Shown here: positions 10,532 to 22,784 of the stretch, piece by piece
How the letters are laid out: each line of letters opens with the position of its first letter
Position numbering within the stretch: the stretch's first letter is position 1
Assembly: GCF_905171775.1 (NCBI RefSeq)
Contig: NC_053492.1
Location: 296,151,934-296,215,933 of the forward strand
DNA length: 64,000 nt
From: Rana temporaria
Lineage: Eukaryota; Chordata; Amphibia; Anura; Ranidae
Direction: 5' to 3'
Position numbers and translations under genes: made by a program
Notes under the pieces: generated by a model
What the model was told of the DNA's origin: nothing
What the model saw: only the letters and a program-made list of their open reading frames with translations
Database searches by the model: none

Positions 10532-10932
10532 AACATCGGTTTAAACAATGTCGTTTTTCGGGTTGTAAAAAATTATCGTGTGTGGGCTAAAACGACGTAA
10601 AAAACCTGCGCATGCTCAGAAGCAAGTTATGAGACGGGAGAGCTCGTTCTGGTAAAAATATCGTTCATAATGGAGTAAGCACATTCATCACGCTGTAGCA
10701 GGCAAAAAAGCGCGAATCGTCTTTTACTAACACGGAATCAGCTAAAGCAGCCCAAAGACGAATGGAACTTCCCCTTTATAGTGCCGTCGTACGTGTTGTA
10801 CATCACCGCGCTTTGCTAGATCATTTTTTAAAAACGATGGTGTGTAGGCAACATCATTTTAATAATGAAGTTGGGAAAACGTCATTTGTTCGACATGCTG
10901 AAAAATGATCGTGTGTACGCGGCATCAGTCTT

Positions 10933-11507
10933 TTATACATAAAGTATTATTATGGAAAAGTTTATGTGAATTAACATACAAATACTTGGAATTCATAGGT
11001 AATTAACATTTTGTGGCATATTACCATGCCCAAATACCGAGCCTGAAATATAAATATAACTTTATTGAGGTAGCTACAGGTGGTTTTACAACTAATACAG
11101 ATAACTATTATGGTTGTATAAGACAAGTTTAAAAACTTGCCAACCACCTAACTGGAAAAAATCTGCCATTTGTTTGATATTCAATTCCGGGGTTATGGCT
11201 GCAGCTAGATGCCATAACCTGCAGCTAGATGCCATAACCTCTGTGTTTTCTTTTTTCTCAGAAGCCAGACTTTTAGATAAAAGTGATCCCCACAGCAGAG
11301 ATCTGCGGGATCACCTTTAGAAGAGGCAGGAGGAGTGCCCCCTCCCTCCTGCCACTTCCCGGGCTTATGTTACCGATCTCTGAGCCTGGGAAACCATCCG
11401 GCGCAGGCTTGCCATAGAGACAAGCAATGACAAGATGGCCACCGATCATCTCTATGCCCTTGGAGTACCGGAGCAGCGTCCTGACGTCACTTCCGTTTTT
11501 TTGGCCT
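10933..11507. other. Non-coding stretch with a 20-bp tandem duplication
   Basis: No gene. Bases around 11202-11240 hold two tandem copies of GCAGCTAGATGCCATAACCT. A GC-rich region follows. Confidence 0.5.
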
Positions 11508-11812
11508 TTAACCACTTGAGGACATATACGTCGGTACTTTAAAGATGGATATCTCGGTAACGGCAGTAGCTGCTGCCACAACCGAGATATCTATCTTTAC
11601 TGTGAGCGGTCCTGTAAATGATAACGGTGCCCCCGCGCCCTCCGCCGCTTACCGGAGCCATTGGTAGCGGCGGAGGCGATCGGGTCCTGTCCCCTGGTCG
11701 GCTGGGATACGAGTGAGGGCAAGATGTCCCCATAGCATAGCAGGGCGGAAGAAACAAAACATCACTTCCGCCCATGCTTCTTAAAGCAATATTTTCTATT
11801 TTTTTTTTGCAT

Positions 11813-12276
11813 TTAAAGGGGTGTTCCAGACTTTTTTTAAGTTTATTAAAAGTCAACAGCTACAAAAAGTGTAGCTGCTGGCTTTTAATAAACAGACACT
11901 TACCTGCTCCACGGTTCCAGCGACGCGCCGGCCGGGGCTCCGCTCCTCGCCCCCCCTCGACGGCGTCTTCATTCCTAGTGTGGGCACCCGTCAGTGACAG
12001 CTTTCGGCTTCACGGCCGGGCACCCACTGCGCATGCGCAAAAGGCACTGTGCATGCGCGAGCGCTGTCCGATTGGACAGGCGCTCGCCTACAGGGAGGGG
12101 CTGCAATAAGGCGATTAAGCTATTCGCCTTACCAGCCCCTTGGCGGAAGGAGGAAGTGGGACAGGAAGTCCCACTTCTCCTGAAGCCCCCACTCCCCCCC
12201 CAAAAAAATGACATGCCAAATGTGGCATGTAAGGGGGCAAGTAGTGGGTTCTATTTTTAGGTGGAACTCTGCTTTT
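11813..12276. mobile_element. TIR element (MITE) in repeat copy 2
   Basis: Begins TTAAAGGGGTGTTCCA and ends with the near complement of TTAAAGCAGAGTTCCACC. Contains a GC-rich middle with paired segments; no coding capacity. Confidence 0.5.
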
Positions 12277-12771
12277 AGGCCCCATACACACGATAGAATC
12301 CATCCGCTGAAAAATCCCAGCGAATGGGTTTCAGCGGATAGATCCTATGGTGTGTACACTCCAGCGGATCGGTTTCCGTGGATATTTATCCCCTGGGATG
12401 GATTCCAGCAGATCAAATATTTGCTGACATGCTAAACAAATCTATCTGCTGGAATCCATCCCAACGGATGGATCCGCTGGTCTGTATAGACTCACCGGAT
12501 CCATCCGTCCGAAGGGATCCCCCGCATGCGTCGTAATGATTCGACGCATGCGTGGAATTCCTTATATGACAGCGTCGCGCACGTCGCCGCGTCATAATCG
12601 CTGCGACGGCGCGACACGTCATCGCCAGAGGATTTCGGCGCGGATTTCAATGCGATGGTGAGTACACTCCATCGCATAGAAATCCGCTGAAATCCTCGAG
12701 AGGATTTATCCGCGGAAACGGTCCGCTGGACCGTATTCGCGGATAAATCCTCTCGTGTGTATGGGGCCTAA
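12276..12771. mobile_element. TIR element (MITE), TAGGCCCCATACACACGA ends
   Basis: The 18-bp end TAGGCCCCATACACACGA is matched inverted at the right (TCGTGTGTATGGGGCCTA). The interior is made of nested inverted stretches such as GGATAAATCC and AGCGGAT, giving strong fold-back potential. Confidence 0.7.
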
Positions 12772-13531
12772 GTCTAGATATGAGCTCTGAGGTCTTTTTG
12801 ACCCCAGATCTCATATTTAAGAGGACCTGTCATGCTTTTTTCTATTACAAGGGATGTTTACATTCCTTGTAATAGGAATAAAAGTGATCCATTTTTTTTT
12901 TCAGTGTAAAAATTAATAAAATAAATAAAAATAAATAAGAAAACCCCCCAAAAATTGTTTTAAAGCGCCCCGTCGAGCTCGCGCGCAGAAGCGAACGCAT
13001 ACGTGAGTAGCGCCCGCATATGAAAACGGTGTTCAAACCACACAAGTGAGGTATCGCTGCGATAGTTAGAGCGAGAGCAATAATTCTAGCCCTAGACCTT
13101 CTCGGGAGCTCAAAAGATGCAACCTATAGAACTTGATAGAATTTTTTTAAAAGATCGAAGCCCCCGCAGCCATCCATGTACACTGCTCCGGCAGCCCACA
13201 TTCCCCCACGAGTATCTTCTGGGGTTAGTTCCGAGCATCGAGGCTCGGGCGCTGTGATTGGCCAGAGCCGTGATGACATGGCGCGCACTTTAGAAATGCC
13301 GATTGTGCCGTTTCTAAAGGAGTCATGCCCTGACCTTCTTTAGAAACGGCACAATCGCCATGTCTAAAGTGCGCCTGCGCCATAGACATCGGCGCCCGCC
13401 ATTATTGTAAATATCTCCTAAACCGTGCAGGAGTCTTAATCTAGGCTTACCTGTAGGTAAAAGTGACTATACAGGGTGTACAACCACTTTAAAGTAAATG
13501 ATAATGTGACAGAACTTGCGGCAAAATGACA

Positions 13532-14322
13532 TTAACTATTTGCCGACCATATAATTTAAATATATGATAGTAAAGTGGCATGGTTGCACCGCATCAGTAC
13601 CTAGTATGTGATCTGACACTTGCGGGTCTGGAGCACACATACAAGCTGCCAGCGGCCCACTCCCGCTGTGATTATACACAATGGGAGCCAATCGGCGGGT
13701 AAATCGAACTCGATGCCCGCCGATCCTTCGGTACAGAGGGAGAATGGAGGTCTGCCTATGTAAAACAAGGCAGATAGCCGTTCTGTCAGTACAGAACTCA
13801 TGGATTTTGTGTTCCTACAAAGCAGGGAAATGGATCAATGCCTTCCCCTAGTACAAGCACCCCCCCCCTCAGTAAGAAAACACAAGCTAGGCACACAGTT
13901 AACCCTTTGATCGCCCCTGATGTTAACCCCTTCCCAGCCAGTGTCATTAGTACAGTGACAGTGCATATTTTTTAGCACTGATCACTGCATTAGTGTCACT
14001 GGTCCCCATAAAGTGTCAAAACTGTCAGTGTCTGATTTGTCCGGCGCAATATTGCAGAATACATATTGATTTGATTGATTTCAATTTTTTTACTGGATAG
14101 GTTTTTTGCAGAAAGTAAAAAAAAAAAATTTCCCCTCAAATATGAAGACTTTTTTTGTTTATAGCGCAAAAACAAAAACAAAATACGCAGAGGTAATCAA
14201 ATCCCCCCCAAAAAAAGGAGTATAAATTTATTTGGGTACAGCGTACAAAGTAATGCAGTGCCGTATCGCAAAAAATTGCCTGTCAGGAAGGAGGGTTAAT
14301 CTTCCGGAGGGCAAGTGGTTAA
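13532..14322 (-). repeat. TTAA-flanked repeat, copy 3
   Basis: TTAA at 13532-13535 and 14319-14322; the right end reads GCAAGTGG before TTAA, the inverse of CCACTTGC. GC-rich left half, AT-rich right half. Confidence 0.6.
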
Positions 14323-14531
14323 ATGTCTTTGAACATAAACAGAAGCCACCTTGAGGAATTGATTACAGTTTGAAAACTGAGATCTAACATCATACATGTA
14401 TGCAGAATCTGGAATTATCACTTAACAGGGGATCATCATCTGGAATCACAGGTAATACAAACTTTCATTTTGCCTATGCAAGTGTGCAAGTGTTTTCCAT
14501 CTTTGCTCCGGGTGGTAATAGTAAAAGTATG

Positions 14532-14534
<3 letters not shown>

Positions 14535-14585
<51 letters not shown>

Positions 14586-14600
14586 TATACATATATACAT
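14535..14600. repeat. AT/AC microsatellite
   Basis: About 20 AT units followed by short AC and ATAC runs. The adjacent repeat copy begins directly after it, with its left end missing. Confidence 0.85.
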
Positions 14601-15242
14601 ACGTATTCTTCTACATATTTTTCATAAAAATAAATTGCAATAAGCGTTTGATTGGTTTGCGCAAATGTTATAGCCTTTACAAAATAGAGGGTAGTTTTAT
14701 GGCATTTTTATTAATATTTTTTTTTTTACTAGTAATTGCGGCGATCAGCGATTTTTTTTCGGTACTGTGACATTATGGCGGACACTTGACACATTTTTGG
14801 GACCATTGGCATATTTATAGCGATCAGTGCTATAAAAATGCATTGGATTACTATAAAAATGACACTGGCAGGGAAGGGGTTAACACTAGGGGCGGGGAAG
14901 GGGCTAAGTATGTTCCCTGGGTGTGTTCTAACTGTAGGGGGGTGGACTCACTAGGGGAAATGACTGATCGCTGTTCATACATTGTATGAACAGACGGTCA
15001 GGCATTTCTCCCGACAGGACCGGGAGCCCTGTTTTTACACACAGCTCCCGGTCCCCGCTCTGTAATGAGCGATCGCGGGTGCCCGGCGGCGATCGCGCCC
15101 GCCAGGCACGCGCACGGGAGTCGGGGGGGCGTGCGCGTGCCCCTATTGCCTGCTGGGCGAGGTGACGTATAGCTACATGCTCTCGCCCAGCAGAGTCAAC
15201 CTGCCGCCGTATAACTGCGGCGGCTGGTCGGCAAGCAGTTAA
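14600..15242 (+). repeat. TTAA-type repeat, copy 4, left-truncated
   Basis: Same order of segments as copy 1 (rather AT-rich, then TATAGCGATCAGTGCTATAA, then GC-rich with GAGCGATCGCGGG), ending AGCAGTTAA at 15242. Confidence 0.55.
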
Positions 15243-15298
15243 TTGCAGTAGGGATTTTTCAATTAGGCTTATTTCATTAAATTTTTTTATTAAAATTA

Positions 15299-15625
15299 AG
15301 AACATGCTCTATTTTTTCTCGTCATTTTTCACGTCGTGAAAAACGGTCGTGTGTAGGCTTCATCGACGGGGAAAAAAACGCTCATTCTCAGAAGCAAGAT
15401 ATGAGAAGGAAAATGTGCATTATCAGCCCAAAGGGTGGCGCCAATCAAATGGAACTTCCCCTTTATAGTGCCGTCGTACATGTTGTACGTCACCTAGCTT
15501 TGCTTGAGCATTTTTTTTTCACGATCGTGTGTATGCAAGGCAGACTTTGACAAGAATCACTTCGAGAAAAACGTTTTTTTCCCCCCATGACATGAAAAAT
15601 GGTCGTGTGTACGCAGCTTTAGAGT
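15299..15625. mobile_element. Second copy of the GTGTGTACGC TIR element
   Basis: Shares GGAACTTCCCCTTTATAGTG and CCGTCGTAC with the element that hosts the L1 (10760-10800), and ends GGTCGTGTGTACGCAGC. The left terminus is missing. Confidence 0.6.
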
Positions 15626-16650
15626 TTGAGTTTCAGAAAAAATAAATGTATACTTACCTAGGTGGATGCAGCATTGATCAGAGCCTACATCTGTCCCCCG
15701 TCACTTCTAAGACTGAAGACTGAGCGATCAAAGGCTGCTGTCTTCACTGAGCAGAGAGCTGGTAATGTTTAGTTACTGGCACTCGGCTCTCAGCTCTGCT
15801 CCTCCAGCACTCACTGGAGCGCTGGGCTGTGGAGTGGGCAGAAGCGGCTGGCTCAGTTTCCCTACGGCTTGCCGAGAGGCTCCAACTGGTCCAGGCATCT
15901 GGGTGGAACCCGACTGCACTCCTGTGACCTAAAAGGAGAAATACAGCCAAAAAAGTTTTTTGCCATACTTCTCCTTTAAATGTCTGAACATCTCACAGGT
16001 TTGCTTTAAATCTGCCTTCTTCTGCGGGTAGTTGGGAGGTATAGATTTGCAAAGTATTACAATAAAGCAAGCAATGTACCATTTAACAGGCAAAAAAACA
16101 AAACAAAAAAACAAACTAAGTTCTGGAACTTTAAGTGCAAAGATAATCATCAGTCCTTTGTAGCTCTCTTACTTTTAATAATTTTTCATAATTTTCTGGC
16201 TGCCCCTCTGACCTTTGTTTATATAGTACATCCCTTTGATTACGATTGTTCATGCAATTCTATAGAATTGACTGCACTTGGCAGAATTCCCAACATCACA
16301 CCCACACCAAGAATGCACCTGTGCAAAGATGGACGATTCAAAACACCTGTCACAAAGAGTGCCTGATTCCAGAACACAAGAGGAACAATAACTTACTAAT
16401 AAAAAAGAAAGCAAACTTTGTGCACAGAACAAAATGTGGAAGTATGTATGTAAAAGTACACACACATATAAGAGCATGGGTAGGAGGAAAATAATGTGGA
16501 AAAGATTAATACCTAGTTCACATTCACACAGGTCCACACTCACATGAAAAGCATACAATTTGTTGGAGGTCGATTGTAGAATTCACGTTTTGAAAACCCC
16601 ACACGCATGTGTGTGTAATAATCATTTTAATACACCCTGCAAATAGTACA
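15626..16650. other. Non-coding stretch, nothing recognised
   Basis: No splice-bounded coding segment, RNA gene or clear repeat border found. Confidence 0.4.
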
Positions 16651-16939
16651 TACAGTTGTGCTCATAAGTTTACATACTCTGGCAGAATTTATGATTCCTT
16701 GGCCATTTTTCAGAGAATATGAATAACACAAAAACTTTTCTTTCACTCATGGTAAGTGTTTGGCTAAAGCCATTTATTATCAATCAACTGTGTTTACTCT
16801 TTAAATCAAAATCACAACAGAAACTACCCAAATGACCCTGATCAGACGTTTACATACCCTAGTTCTTAATACCATGTATTACCCCCTTTAACATCAATAA
16901 CAGCTTAAAGTCTTTTGTGATATTTGTGGATGAGGCTCT

Positions 16940-17263
16940 TTATCTTCTCAGATGATAAAGCTTCCCATTCCTCTTGGCAAAAAGGCCCAGTTCCTGTAAA
17001 TTCTTGGGATGTCTTGCCTGAACTGCACGTTTGAGATCTCCCAAGATTGGCTCAATGATATTGAGGTCAGGAGACTGAAATGGCCACTCCAGAACCTTAA
17101 TTTTATTCTGCTGTAGCCAATGACAGGTCAACTTGGCCTTGTGTTTTGGATCATTATCATTTTGTAAAGTCCAAGTACATCCCATGCGCAGCTTCCTGGC
17201 TGATGAATGCAAACGTTCCTCCAGTATTTTTTGATAACATACTGCATTCAATTCATTTTGCAA
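16940..17263 (-). pseudogene. Tc1 transposase C-terminal remnant
   Basis: A 107-codon frame with QNDNDPKHKAK (the region of the second catalytic Asp), SPDLNIIEPI (region of the third acidic residue, normally DLNPIE) and DLKRAV, diagnostic of Tc1-like DDE/DDD transposases. The DNA-binding N-terminal half and the first Asp are lost to the inserted repeat and to stops. An inactive fossil. Confidence 0.85.
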
Positions 17264-17489
17264 TCAATTTTGACCAAATTTCCTGTGCCTTTGTAACTCA
17301 CACATCCCCAAAACATCAGTGATCCACCTCCATGTTTCGCCGTAGAAATGGGCCTTTCATTATAGGCCTTGTTGACTCTTCTCAAAATGAAGCATTTATG
17401 GCTGTGGCCAAAAAGCTAAAATTTTGGTCTCATTACTCCAAATAACTTTGTGCCAGAAGGTTTGAGGCTTGTCTCTGTGATGTTTGGCG

Positions 17490-18811
17490 TAACTCTGTTC
17501 CCGTGTGCTCGTATACAGAAGCGAACGCACACGCAAGCCCCGCCCACATATGAAAACGGTGTTCAAACCACACATGAGGTATCGCTGCGAACGTTAGAGC
17601 GAGAGCAATCATTTTGGCCCTAGACCTCTTCTCCAACTAAAAAGATGTAACGAGTAAAAATATTTAAAACGTCACCTATGGGGATTTTTAAGTAGCGAAG
17701 TTTGGCACCATTCCACAAGCGTGTGCAATTTTGAAGGGTGACATGTTGGGTATCTATCGACTCGGCGTAACTTCATCTTTCATATTATGTAAAAACATTG
17801 GGCTAACGTTAATGTTTTTTTTTTTTTTTAAAAAAACCACAAAACAGTTTTATTTCCAAAAAAAAAAACGCGTTCGAAAAATTGCTGTGCAAATACAGTG
17901 CACGATAAAAAGTTGCAACGACCGCCATTGTATTCTCTAGGGTCTTTGCTAAAAAGGCATATATAATGTTTTGGGGTTCTATGTAATTTTCTAGCAAATA
18001 AATGATGATATTTACATGTAGGAGAGAAATGTCAGAATTGGTCTGGGTGCTCCAGAACGCCTGACGGTGCTCCCTGCATGTTGGGCCTCTGTATATGGCC
18101 ATGCTGTGTAAAAGTCTCACACTTGTGGTATCGTCATACTCGGGAGGAATAGCAGAATGTGTTTTGGGGTGTATTTTGTGGTATGCATATGCTGTGTGTG
18201 AGAAAAACCTGCCAATATGAAAATGTTGTGAAAATGTTTGCAAAGAATTGTGGGAAAAAATGACAACTTCAAAAAACTCACCATGCCTCTTTCTAAATAC
18301 CTTGGAATGTCTTCTTTCCAAAAAGGGGTCATTTCGGGGTATTTGTACTTTTCTGGCATGTTAGGGTCTCAAGAAATGTGATAGGCCGTCAGTACTTCAG
18401 GTGTGATCAATTTTCAGATATTGGCACCATAGCTTGTGGATGCTATAACTTTCACAAAGACCAAAAAATATACACCAATTTGTACTTATTTTTACCAAAG
18501 ATATGTAGCAGTATAAATTTTGGCCAAAATGTATTTAGAAAAATTACTAATTTGCTAAATTTAATAACAGAAACAAAGAAAAATTCATTTATTTTTACAG
18601 AATTTTCAGTCTTTTTTCTTTTATAGCGCAAAAAATAAAAAACCCAACGTGAATAAATGCCACCAAAAGAAAGCTCCATTTGTGGGGGGAAAAAAAGGAC
18701 ACAAATTTCATTTGGGTACAGTGTTGTATGAGTAATTGTCATTCAAAATGTGAGAGCAACTAAAGCTGAAAATTGGTCTGGTTATTAAGTGCCCAGTGGT
18801 CAAGTGGTTAA
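17490..18811 (-). repeat. TTAA-type repeat, copy 5, inside the Tc1 element
   Basis: Reverse orientation to copy 1: it ends CCAGTGGTCAAGTGG then TTAA at the right. Contains the shared segments GAGCGAGAGCAATCATTTTG and GCGTAACTTCATCTTTCA. The left border has no TTAA and is approximate. Its long minus-strand frame (17809-18321) is not a gene. Confidence 0.6.
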
Positions 18812-19068
18812 ACCCCTTTGTGTCAACTTGTGCGCATGTTATCAGGCCAAAATCACCAGGGTATGTAAACTTGATCGGTCATTTGGGTAGTTTCTGTTGC
18901 GATTAGGATTTAAAAAGAGAAAAACAAACAGTTGATTGATAATAAATGGCTTCAGCCAAACACCAACCACGAGTGAAAGAAAGGTTTTTGTGTTATTCAT
19001 ATTCTCTGAAAAATGGCCAAGAAATATTTAATTCTGCCAGGGTATGTAAACTTATGAGCACATTTGTA

Positions 19069-21038
19069 CACAATAGGGCTAAAAGAAATACATCCCTACA
19101 TCAAACAGCACTATCATTTTGTAGAATTTATTACAAATAACCAAAAGAGAAGGGTAAAAATATAACTTTATAGAAAAGCAATGTGTACAAAAAGCTTTTA
19201 CAACTGAAGCTTTGAGAGCACCTATCATCTTCAATTTAAAGCAGAACTAAACTGCAACATTTTGTGGAACTAAACTGCAACATTTAGGTCCTTTAGCATA
19301 GCATATTTCACATTAAAGCAGACTCACTTGGCAAAGCTTTACTATGCAGAGCTGCAATATCAGCATTTCTTCCATCTTTTGGTCTTCTTTCAGATTTCTC
19401 CGGTCTCTTGCTTGGCCGGGCCTGGATGACATTACTCCCACACATGCACAAAAGTCACTTTGTGCCAACACAGAATAGCACTGAGACTCTACACTGATTT
19501 GCACATGCACGGCTCAGTGTACACTTCTAGAAAAAAAGGTTCTTACAGGCAAAGAGAAAAATCTATGATAAAAGGGAGAGTAAGGCTGGGTTCACACTTA
19601 TGCAAATTGGATGCAGGTTTCCCAGCATCAAATTCGTATGAAACAAGAGTGTGACCAGCTCTCAATGGAGACGGTTCACACATCTCTGGGGCGGCCAGGG
19701 AAGAGTCCTGTGCATCTTTGGCTCCACTTCAGGTCTTAATTCAGGCAAAAATTCAGACCCGATTTGCCCCTGAAACGATGGGACGCACCGGTCCATCTGC
19801 TGTGAGCCGCTCCGCAAATAGTGTCAACCCAGACTTATTTCTGTCATTAAAACCTACCTGTAAGCACCATTTGTAAAAGCAAGCTTAGTTTTGCTTTAAA
19901 AATGTTAAACAAAAATTCAAATAGGAGTGTTGGGTGCCACTTTCATGGTTGTACATGGCAAAAAAAATATTACTGCTTCGTATCCACTGCCCATGTATAT
20001 GACTTGTCTAGTAGTAATTTTTTTTCCCAGTGTCTGTCTGTAGCTTGCCCTAATCTCCTGTCTCATTAGTGTGCTGGTCTGCTTCCTGCCATGATCCCTG
20101 GCCTAAGTTTGGTTAGAACCAGGCCTTAACATGTACTAGTTAGTCCTGCTCAACTGTCCTAAGGTGTAAAACAATACAGATGTCATGGAGTCATTTGTCG
20201 TATTCAAGGGTTTCATTTTAGCATCAAATCTGCCTGTCACCAAATCCCAGCAACAAACTATGAGATTGTTTAATAAAGCTACAGAATTTATATGCTCTAG
20301 GTCTAGTGAAAAGTAAAATCATGTTAACTATAATTTATTATTTGTGACCATAGCTAACGGCTATTATGCAAAGGTAATCACTGTAATTAATTGCAAGCAT
20401 ATTGCCTGAAAGTGTGGGTTTTGGAAGGAGCAAGAAATTATTAAAAGTGTTGTCAGGTTTAGTCATTTATTTAATTTTGCTGTCTATGTTCCATAGGGAA
20501 GATTTCTGGCAGAGAGGAACTGCATAAAATGACAGGTACTCTCTTGAAAGGAAGGGGAAATACACTCTTAGTTGTCACCAGAACAGATGCCCCCATTGAA
20601 AAATGTCCCCTAATCACCTGTTTTGGTGACAAACTCGGATCGCTAATCACTTTCTGGCCTTGTGACAAGAGCAACCAAGACAAACCGAGGGGATGTGAGG
20701 ACAGCAATAAAAACCTGACAGAGGGTCTAATCCTTCCCTACTCTGATGAAAAATATTTAAAAGATAGATAGACCTTAACCTTTGGGTTTGCAGTTGATCT
20801 TCACATTTATTACGAGCCAGATAAAGTAAAGGATAAAGTAAAAGGTGAATAGGCAGTTAAAGTATATGTGAACCTATAACCAAAAAAATGGGGGAATCAG
20901 AAAAATCCAACCTAAAACAAAAATGATTCAAATGAGGACAGGACAGTGGTATTACACTGTGTACTTTTATTTAATCCAAATTTTACAAAAATGGGCGAAA
21001 TTTTCTAAAAAAGGCAAAGTACCTTAGAGCTCCCACCC
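19069..21038. other. Intronic stretch with one MITE
   Basis: Apart from the TIR element at 19581-19837 nothing could be assigned. The frame at 20529-20771 has no splice context or recognisable domain. Confidence 0.4.
19581..19837. mobile_element. Degenerate TIR element
   Basis: Left end TAAGGCTGGGTTCACACT and right end, read inward, TAAGTCTGGGTTGACACT match at 16 of 18 positions; 257 bp, non-coding. Confidence 0.55.
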
Positions 21039-21712
21039 TTAACCACTTCCATACAGGGCACGTATACACCTTCCCGCCCAAGCCAATTTTCAGCTTTCAG
21101 CACTGTCGCACTTTGAATGGCAATTGCGCGGTCATGCTACACTGTACCCAAACAAAATTGGCGTCCTTTTTTCCACACAGAGCTTTCTTTTGGTGGTATT
21201 TGATCACCTCTGCGATTTTTTTTTTTTGCGCAACAACTAAAAAAAGACTGAAAATTTAGAAAAAAAAATACGTTTTTATTTTTTTCTGTTAATGTTTTTG
21301 TAAATAAGTACGTTTTCTCTTTCAATTACGGGCACTGATATGGCGGCACTGATGAGATGGCACTGATGGACATCGATGAGGTAGCACTGACGGGCACAGA
21401 TAAGGTGGCACTGATTGGCGGCGCTGGTATGCGGCACTGATGGGCACACATAGGCGGCACTGATGGGCACATAGGCGGCACTGATGGTTGGACACGGCTG
21501 ATCACGTGGTAAAGAGTCTCCGTGAGAGACTCTTTACCGAGATTGGTTTTGCGGGGTGTCAGACTGACACCCCGCAACAACGATCGCCGCGATGCGCGCC
21601 CCCGGGGGCGCGCAGCGGCTTAGAATCCTGAGGACGTCATATGACGTCCAGTCAGGATTCTACAACCACTTTGCCGACGTCAATTTGTCATTGGCGGGCG
21701 GCAAGTGGTTAA
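21039..21712 (+). repeat. TTAA-flanked repeat, copy 6, with internal minisatellite
   Basis: TTAA at both ends with CCACTT inverted. Bases about 21325-21490 are tandem units built on GGCACTGATG GGCACA. Terminal hairpin-rich GC half as in copy 1. Confidence 0.65.
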
Positions 21713-22583
21713 AAACTATAAGGGATAAACAACGTTGTTTGGACTGGCGTTGGAGCGCAAATTAACTGAGTCATGAGCCCCATTCAAAGTACAAATTCTA
21801 TCTTCAATGGGGTGTAGCCATCTCCTTCAACAAGTGAGGGGCCAAGGTTAGCTAAATGCTGCTTCCAAAAAAAGTTATGTGCAGAGGAGTGGCTGATGCG
21901 GACGTTTCCTCTTACCTGTACCTAGACTGTGTGCTCCCCTGAGGCAACAGCTTATACCATAGTCTCACATAAGCCACTTGCTCCCTGTCTTGCTGTTAAC
22001 CTTCTGTGTTTAGGCAAGACTGATAATGAGAACTAGTGATAATTCCATGACAGAGAAGAATGCTCTGACATATTAACTTTAGAGTATCACCTTTGAGCTA
22101 TGAATAAGCACTAAGGCATAGTGCGAAACGTCAGCTTTTCTTTAGTTGTGCTGTTTTTTGCTGTGGCATGCGTTTTGTGATTTTTAATTAAAGGAGGAGT
22201 TTTTTTGGAGTGCGGCTATCCCAGCTTCTTTTCTTTCATCCCAACCTGCATTTTGATTGCACTGCCTGCACCCTAGACTCGGATCACAGGAAATAGATCA
22301 CCTGGTTTTCTTTGAGCGGTTACCCACTTTCTCGTTAGAGTATCACCTTGTCGATGGTTTTGTGGTTTTGCCATGGATACTTACTGTTGCCTGCTAACCA
22401 GCTAAAGGGCAAATGATTCCTTATAGGTACACAAAGTCTACACAACATGCTACTGTGTATGTCTCCAGATATCCGCAACTTAGCCCAGGTTCACACTGGG
22501 TTGCGGGAGTGAAGCCATGCAAGTTCAGCCCCACATATAGGACCTTTACCCCACATGACAACAGTGGTGCTTAGCAAATGGTC
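21713..22583. other. Non-coding stretch with a hammerhead-like relic
   Basis: Contains the motif annotated at 22100-22133 and, after it, an AT-rich tail. No gene. Confidence 0.35.
22100..22133 (+). ncRNA. Decayed hammerhead-like motif
   Basis: Stem II GCACTA (22108-22113) pairs with TAGTGC (22119-22124), followed at once by GAAACGTC (22125-22132), with an extra A before the stem as in the motif at 8939. The CUGAUGA box is degenerate (CTATGAATA) and stem I is not convincing. Presumably non-functional. Confidence 0.3.
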
Positions 22584-22591
22584 GTTTAGGG

Positions 22592-22776
22592 CAGTGTTTC
22601 CCAACTCCAGTCCTCAAGGCACACCAACAGGTCATGTTTTCAGGATTTCCCTCAGATGAAACGGCTGTGGTAATTACTAAGGCAGTGAAACTGATCAAAT
22701 CACCTGTGAAAAATAATGGAAAGCCTGAAAACATGACCTGTTGGTGTGCCTTGAGGACTGGAGTTGGGAAACACTG
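22592..22776. mobile_element. hAT-type MITE with 8-bp duplication
   Basis: GTTTAGGG is duplicated at 22584-22591 and 22777-22784. The 185-bp element is an almost full palindrome with ends CAGTGTTTCCCAACTCCAGT. CAGTG-type ends and 8-bp duplications are hallmarks of hAT elements. Confidence 0.88.
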
Positions 22777-22784
22777 GTTTAGGG

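Larger units (their letters stand above)
5157..10932. mobile_element. TIR element split by an L1 insertion
   Basis: Long terminal inverted repeats of about 37 bp: left AAGACTCATGCCGCG (5157 on) and right, read inward, AAGACTGATGCCGCG, continuing through CGATCATTTTTC in both. Without the L1 the element would be about 540 bp and non-coding. A second, less complete copy is at 15299-15625. No clear target duplication outside the TIRs, so the superfamily is undecided. Confidence 0.65.
11508..13500. repeat. TTAA-type repeat, copy 2, split by two MITEs
   Basis: Starts TTAACCACTT at 11508. Segments at about 12840-13150 (including GAGCGAGAGCAAT and TTGTAATAGGAATAAAAGTG) recur in other copies of the family. 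Two short TIR elements occupy 11813-12276 and 12276-12771. The right limit is approximate. Confidence 0.5.
16653..19066 (-). mobile_element. Tc1/mariner element, interrupted
   Basis: Flanked by TA (16651-16652, 19067-19068). Long inverted termini share GTGCTCATAAGTTTACATAC and GGCAGAATT, continuing for some 200 bp. The transposase remnant is on the minus strand. The element is broken by a TTAA-type repeat at about 17490-18811; without it the length would be about 1.1 kb. Confidence 0.85.

Noticed and set aside
13861..13870. C run as a regulatory or structural signal
   Set aside because: Short homopolymer in a repeat copy, no further support.
17809..18321. 170-codon minus-strand ORF
   Set aside because: Chance frame in a TTAA repeat; not kept in related copies.
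20471..20771. Overlapping 78- and 80-codon ORFs on opposite strands
   Set aside because: Mutual shadows with no domain or splice evidence.
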